DNA from: an uncultured Clostridia bacterium
GTDB taxonomy: Bacteria > Bacillota_A > Clostridia > Oscillospirales > Oscillospiraceae
Length of the DNA stretch: 15,228 nt
NCBI GenBank assembly: GCA_946410505.1
Contig: CAMKAP010000022.1
Coordinates: forward strand, 1-15,228
Reading direction: 5' to 3'
The notes beneath the pieces were generated by a model. The model saw only the letters and a list, made by a program, of their open reading frames with translations. It ran no database searches and was not told the DNA's origin. The position numbers and the translations under genes were made by a program. Positions 13,812-15,228 of this stretch are shown here, piece after piece (position 1 is the stretch's first letter; each line of letters begins with the position of its first letter).

Positions 13812-13853
13812 AACAAAAAGGGCTGCCCGATCATATTACGATCGGGCAGCCCT
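13812..13853 (-). terminator. Intrinsic terminator after the DegV gene
   Basis: On the minus strand a perfect 14-bp stem (arms 13840-13853 and 13819-13832, 7-nt loop) is followed by TTTTTGTT, 6 nt after the DegV stop. The Shine-Dalgarno site of the next gene starts about 10 nt later. Confidence 0.87.
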
Positions 13854-13858
13854 GTGTA

Positions 13859-14707
13859 TTATTTCTCAACAAACAGCACGCCCAGCGTCTTGGGGCCGCA
13901 GTGGGTGGACACGGTGCAGCCCGCCATAGTGTGGTGGACCTCTTTGCAGCCGGAGAGCTGGTAGATGAGCTTTGTCAGCTCTTCGATCACCGCGGGCTCG
14001 ATCTCGCCGGACTCGGTGAGAAACACATGCCCGGGGCGCACGTTTTTGCCCTTGAGGCGTTCGGTGATGTACTGACGGTAAACATGCTCGATGCTGCCGC
14101 GGTATTTTTTGTATACGCCAAGCTTGCCGTCCTTCATCTCCAGGCCCGGCTTGAGCTGCAGGAGATTTGCCGCCATGGCCGCAACGCCGGAGCAGCGCCC
14201 GCCCTTGCGCATGTATTCCAGGGTATCCAGCACGAAGCTGGTAGATACCTTACCGGTCAGGCTCTGCAGATGCTCCGCGATCTCGGCCGCGCCCATGCCC
14301 CGGTCGCGGCACTCCGCGCCCTCGATGGCGAGCAGGCCCACGCCGGTGGAGAGCATCCTGCTGTCCACGGGATAGACCCCCTCCAGCTCCGCCGCGGCGA
14401 GGCGGGCGGCGTTGAAGGTGTTGGAGAGCTCCGCGCTGATATCCAGATGGACGATCTCATAGCCCTCTTCGACGAAGGGTGCGAAGAACTCCATCAGCTC
14501 CTGCACGCCGGGAGCGGAGGTTTTGGGAAGCGTGCCGTCCTGACGGTAGCGGGCATACATATCCAGCGGCGTAAAGCCCTGCCCGTCCGGAAACACATCG
14601 TCGCCCAGCGTGATCATCAGGGGGATCACATGGATATTATACCGCGACAGCAGCTCCGGAGAGAGATCCACGGTGCTGTCGGCGGTGATCACAACAGGTT
14701 TGCTCAT
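13859..14707 (-). CDS. DegV family protein (fatty-acid-binding, FakB-like)
   Basis: Two-domain cytoplasmic protein, 282 aa, typical DegV length. Known members (FakB) bind one fatty acid and hand it to the kinase FakA for acyl-phosphate formation. Family motifs are VVITADSTVDLSPEL (5-19), the lipid-site KTSAPGVQE (62-70), SAELSNTFNAA (91-101), DSRMLSTGVGLLA (115-127), FVLDTLEYMRKGGRCSG (158-174) and the C-terminal VSTHCGPKTLGVLFV (266-280). The ATG follows AAGGAG by 9 nt. It has its own promoter and terminator, so it is monocistronic by default. No fakA is in the window. The lipid preference cannot be read. Confidence 0.93.
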   Translation of the reverse strand: MSKPVVITADSTVDLSPELLSRYNIHVIPLMITLGDDVFPDGQGFTPLDMYARYRQDGTLPKTSAPGVQELMEFFAPFVEEGYEIVHLDISAELSNTFNAARLAAAELEGVYPVDSRMLSTGVGLLAIEGAECRDRGMGAAEIAEHLQSLTGKVSTSFVLDTLEYMRKGGRCSGVAAMAANLLQLKPGLEMKDGKLGVYKKYRGSIEHVYRQYITERLKGKNVRPGHVFLTESGEIEPAVIEELTKLIYQLSGCKEVHHTMAGCTVSTHCGPKTLGVLFVEK

Positions 14708-14742
14708 AAGAACAGACTCCTTGTGTACAATGTAATATCATG

Positions 14743-14771
14743 ATTATAGCATCTTCTGCTGCCCTTGTCTA
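14743..14771 (-). promoter_or_regulatory. SigA promoter of the DegV gene
   Basis: On the minus strand, TAGACA (14766-14771) and a perfect TATAAT (14743-14748) are 17 nt apart, with a start near 14736 and a leader of about 28 nt. A better -35, TTGACA, lies 7 nt further upstream but would need a 24-nt spacer. Confidence 0.75.
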
Positions 14772-14805
14772 TTGTCAAAGCGCCTCAAATTGTTCAAATA
14801 TTTCA

Positions 14806-14998
14806 AAAGAACAGGCTTTCCTTTGCTGCTCGCCGCATCTGCACAGCCGGAGAGGCGCGCTCCGCAGTGCACTGACGCAGTGGTCGGTCAGGAGTGCTGC
14901 CATCTGAATTTTTACGACCGAAGCGCTTCACGGCAGGCACCCACCATCCTGGAGGCCTGGGACCCCATGGGTACCCTGGCGGACTGAGCTTTTTGTTC
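14806..14998 (+). ncRNA. ssrS: Candidate structured RNA, best guess 6S RNA
   Basis: No convincing gene lies here, yet base pairing supports a rod-shaped RNA of about 190 nt. The ends can pair (GAACA 14809-14813 with TGTTC 14994-14998; CGCC 14831-14834 with GGCG 14978-14981). An apical stem forms from GTGCTGCC (14894-14901) and GGCAG-CAC (14932-14940). On the 3' side of the middle sits a hairpin GCC-T-GGGACCC / GGGT-A-CCC-T-GGC (about 14955-14980). Closing stem, wide middle with a 3'-side hairpin, apical stem and ~190 nt is the 6S plan. B. subtilis carries 6S-1 RNA some genes downstream of recJ-rel-dtd. A weak promoter is possible (TTGTCA at 14772). It could instead be another conserved RNA such as a raiA-motif RNA. 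Confidence 0.45.
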
Positions 14999-15016
14999 CG
15001 CTCCGGCATATATGTG

Positions 15017-15056
15017 AAAACAGGACGCAGACCAGAGCGGTCTGCGTCCTGTTTTT
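15017..15056. terminator. Strong bidirectional terminator hairpin
   Basis: A perfect 17-bp stem (arms 15017-15033 and 15039-15055, loop AGAGC) with TTTTT on the plus side and TTTT on the minus side. It can end both the candidate plus-strand RNA and the minus-strand gene that finishes at 15073. Confidence 0.88.
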
Positions 15057-15072
15057 CGTTCAAATCGTGTTT

Positions 15073-15228
15073 TCAGGGCGCTTCGTGGATGCCTTCGTAG
15101 ATCGACTGCTGCAAAAATCTCCGATTAACGTCGGGGTCCATCACCAGGACCGAACCGTAGAAGTTTGCGCCGTAGAAGCTGCCGTCCACCGGGATTCGCT
15201 GGGAAACCACGTTATACTTCAGATACTG
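15073..15228 (-). CDS. Unrecognised protein, C-terminal 51 residues only
   Basis: The minus strand is open from the right edge to a TGA at 15073-15075. The peptide ends FLQQSIYEGIHEAP and contains DGSFYGANFYGSVLVMDPD, a plausible folded-protein composition with no membrane segment. I do not recognise the family. Support for it being real comes from the position of the stop 17 nt before a strong terminator read in the same direction. The start and most of the gene are outside the window. Confidence 0.6.
   Translation of the reverse strand, partial: QYLKYNVVSQRIPVDGSFYGANFYGSVLVMDPDVNRRFLQQSIYEGIHEAP

Noticed and set aside
14806..14998. SRP RNA, RNase P RNA or tmRNA
   Set aside because: No GGAAGGAAGCAG-type SRP loop, no RNase P core, no tmRNA acceptor end.
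14772..15100. Short frames on both strands over the gene-less stretch
   Set aside because: No ribosome sites of note, no domains, overlapping each other, and the underlying DNA folds like RNA.
1..15228. CRISPR array, tRNA or rRNA genes, transposase or phage genes, toxin-antitoxin or defence system
   Set aside because: No spaced repeats, cloverleaf-like sequence, integrase/transposase motif or defence domain was found in any frame examined.

Overview
The window looks like chromosomal core DNA from a high-GC, low-oxygen Firmicute, most likely a gut clostridium of the Oscillospirales. The grounds are protein families and gene order (recJ, rel, dtd, then an MBL-fold hydrolase), lipoprotein signals of Gram-positive type, GC-rich genes, and AT-rich intergenic DNA with consensus SigA promoters and intrinsic terminators. 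This is an inference from sequence; no marker gene for the taxon is present. I see no phage, IS, CRISPR, defence or biosynthetic cluster.

Left block, minus strand (1-4842). A polar amino-acid ABC importer is transcribed leftward as lipoprotein, permease, ATPase (the ATPase is cut by the window edge). Upstream lies a compact znuACB-type zinc/manganese importer with overlapping genes, its own promoter and a terminator that separates it from the amino-acid operon.

Middle block, plus strand (4955-13244). A LOG-family phosphoribohydrolase with its own promoter and terminator is followed by recJ and the bifunctional stringent-response gene rel, 13 nt apart, then dtd. Next comes a 240-nt non-coding stretch full of inverted repeats, then an MBL-fold hydrolase, a sugar-phosphate nucleotidyltransferase and galE. 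The last two probably serve nucleotide-sugar supply. apt, commonly found between recJ and rel in Firmicutes, is absent here.

Right block (13245-15228). A NimA-like FMN-binding protein and a DegV fatty-acid-binding protein lie on the minus strand, convergent with galE. Beyond the degV promoter is a gene-less stretch of 365 nt (14708-15072). It holds a candidate plus-strand structured RNA, for which 6S RNA is my best guess, and a strong terminator hairpin. The last 156 nt are the 3' end of an unrecognised minus-strand gene.

The two most interesting items are non-coding: the 10375-10614 element, which has mutually exclusive hairpins directly before a ribosome-binding site, and the candidate 6S-like RNA at about 14806-14998. 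Both need covariance and homology searches that I could not run.
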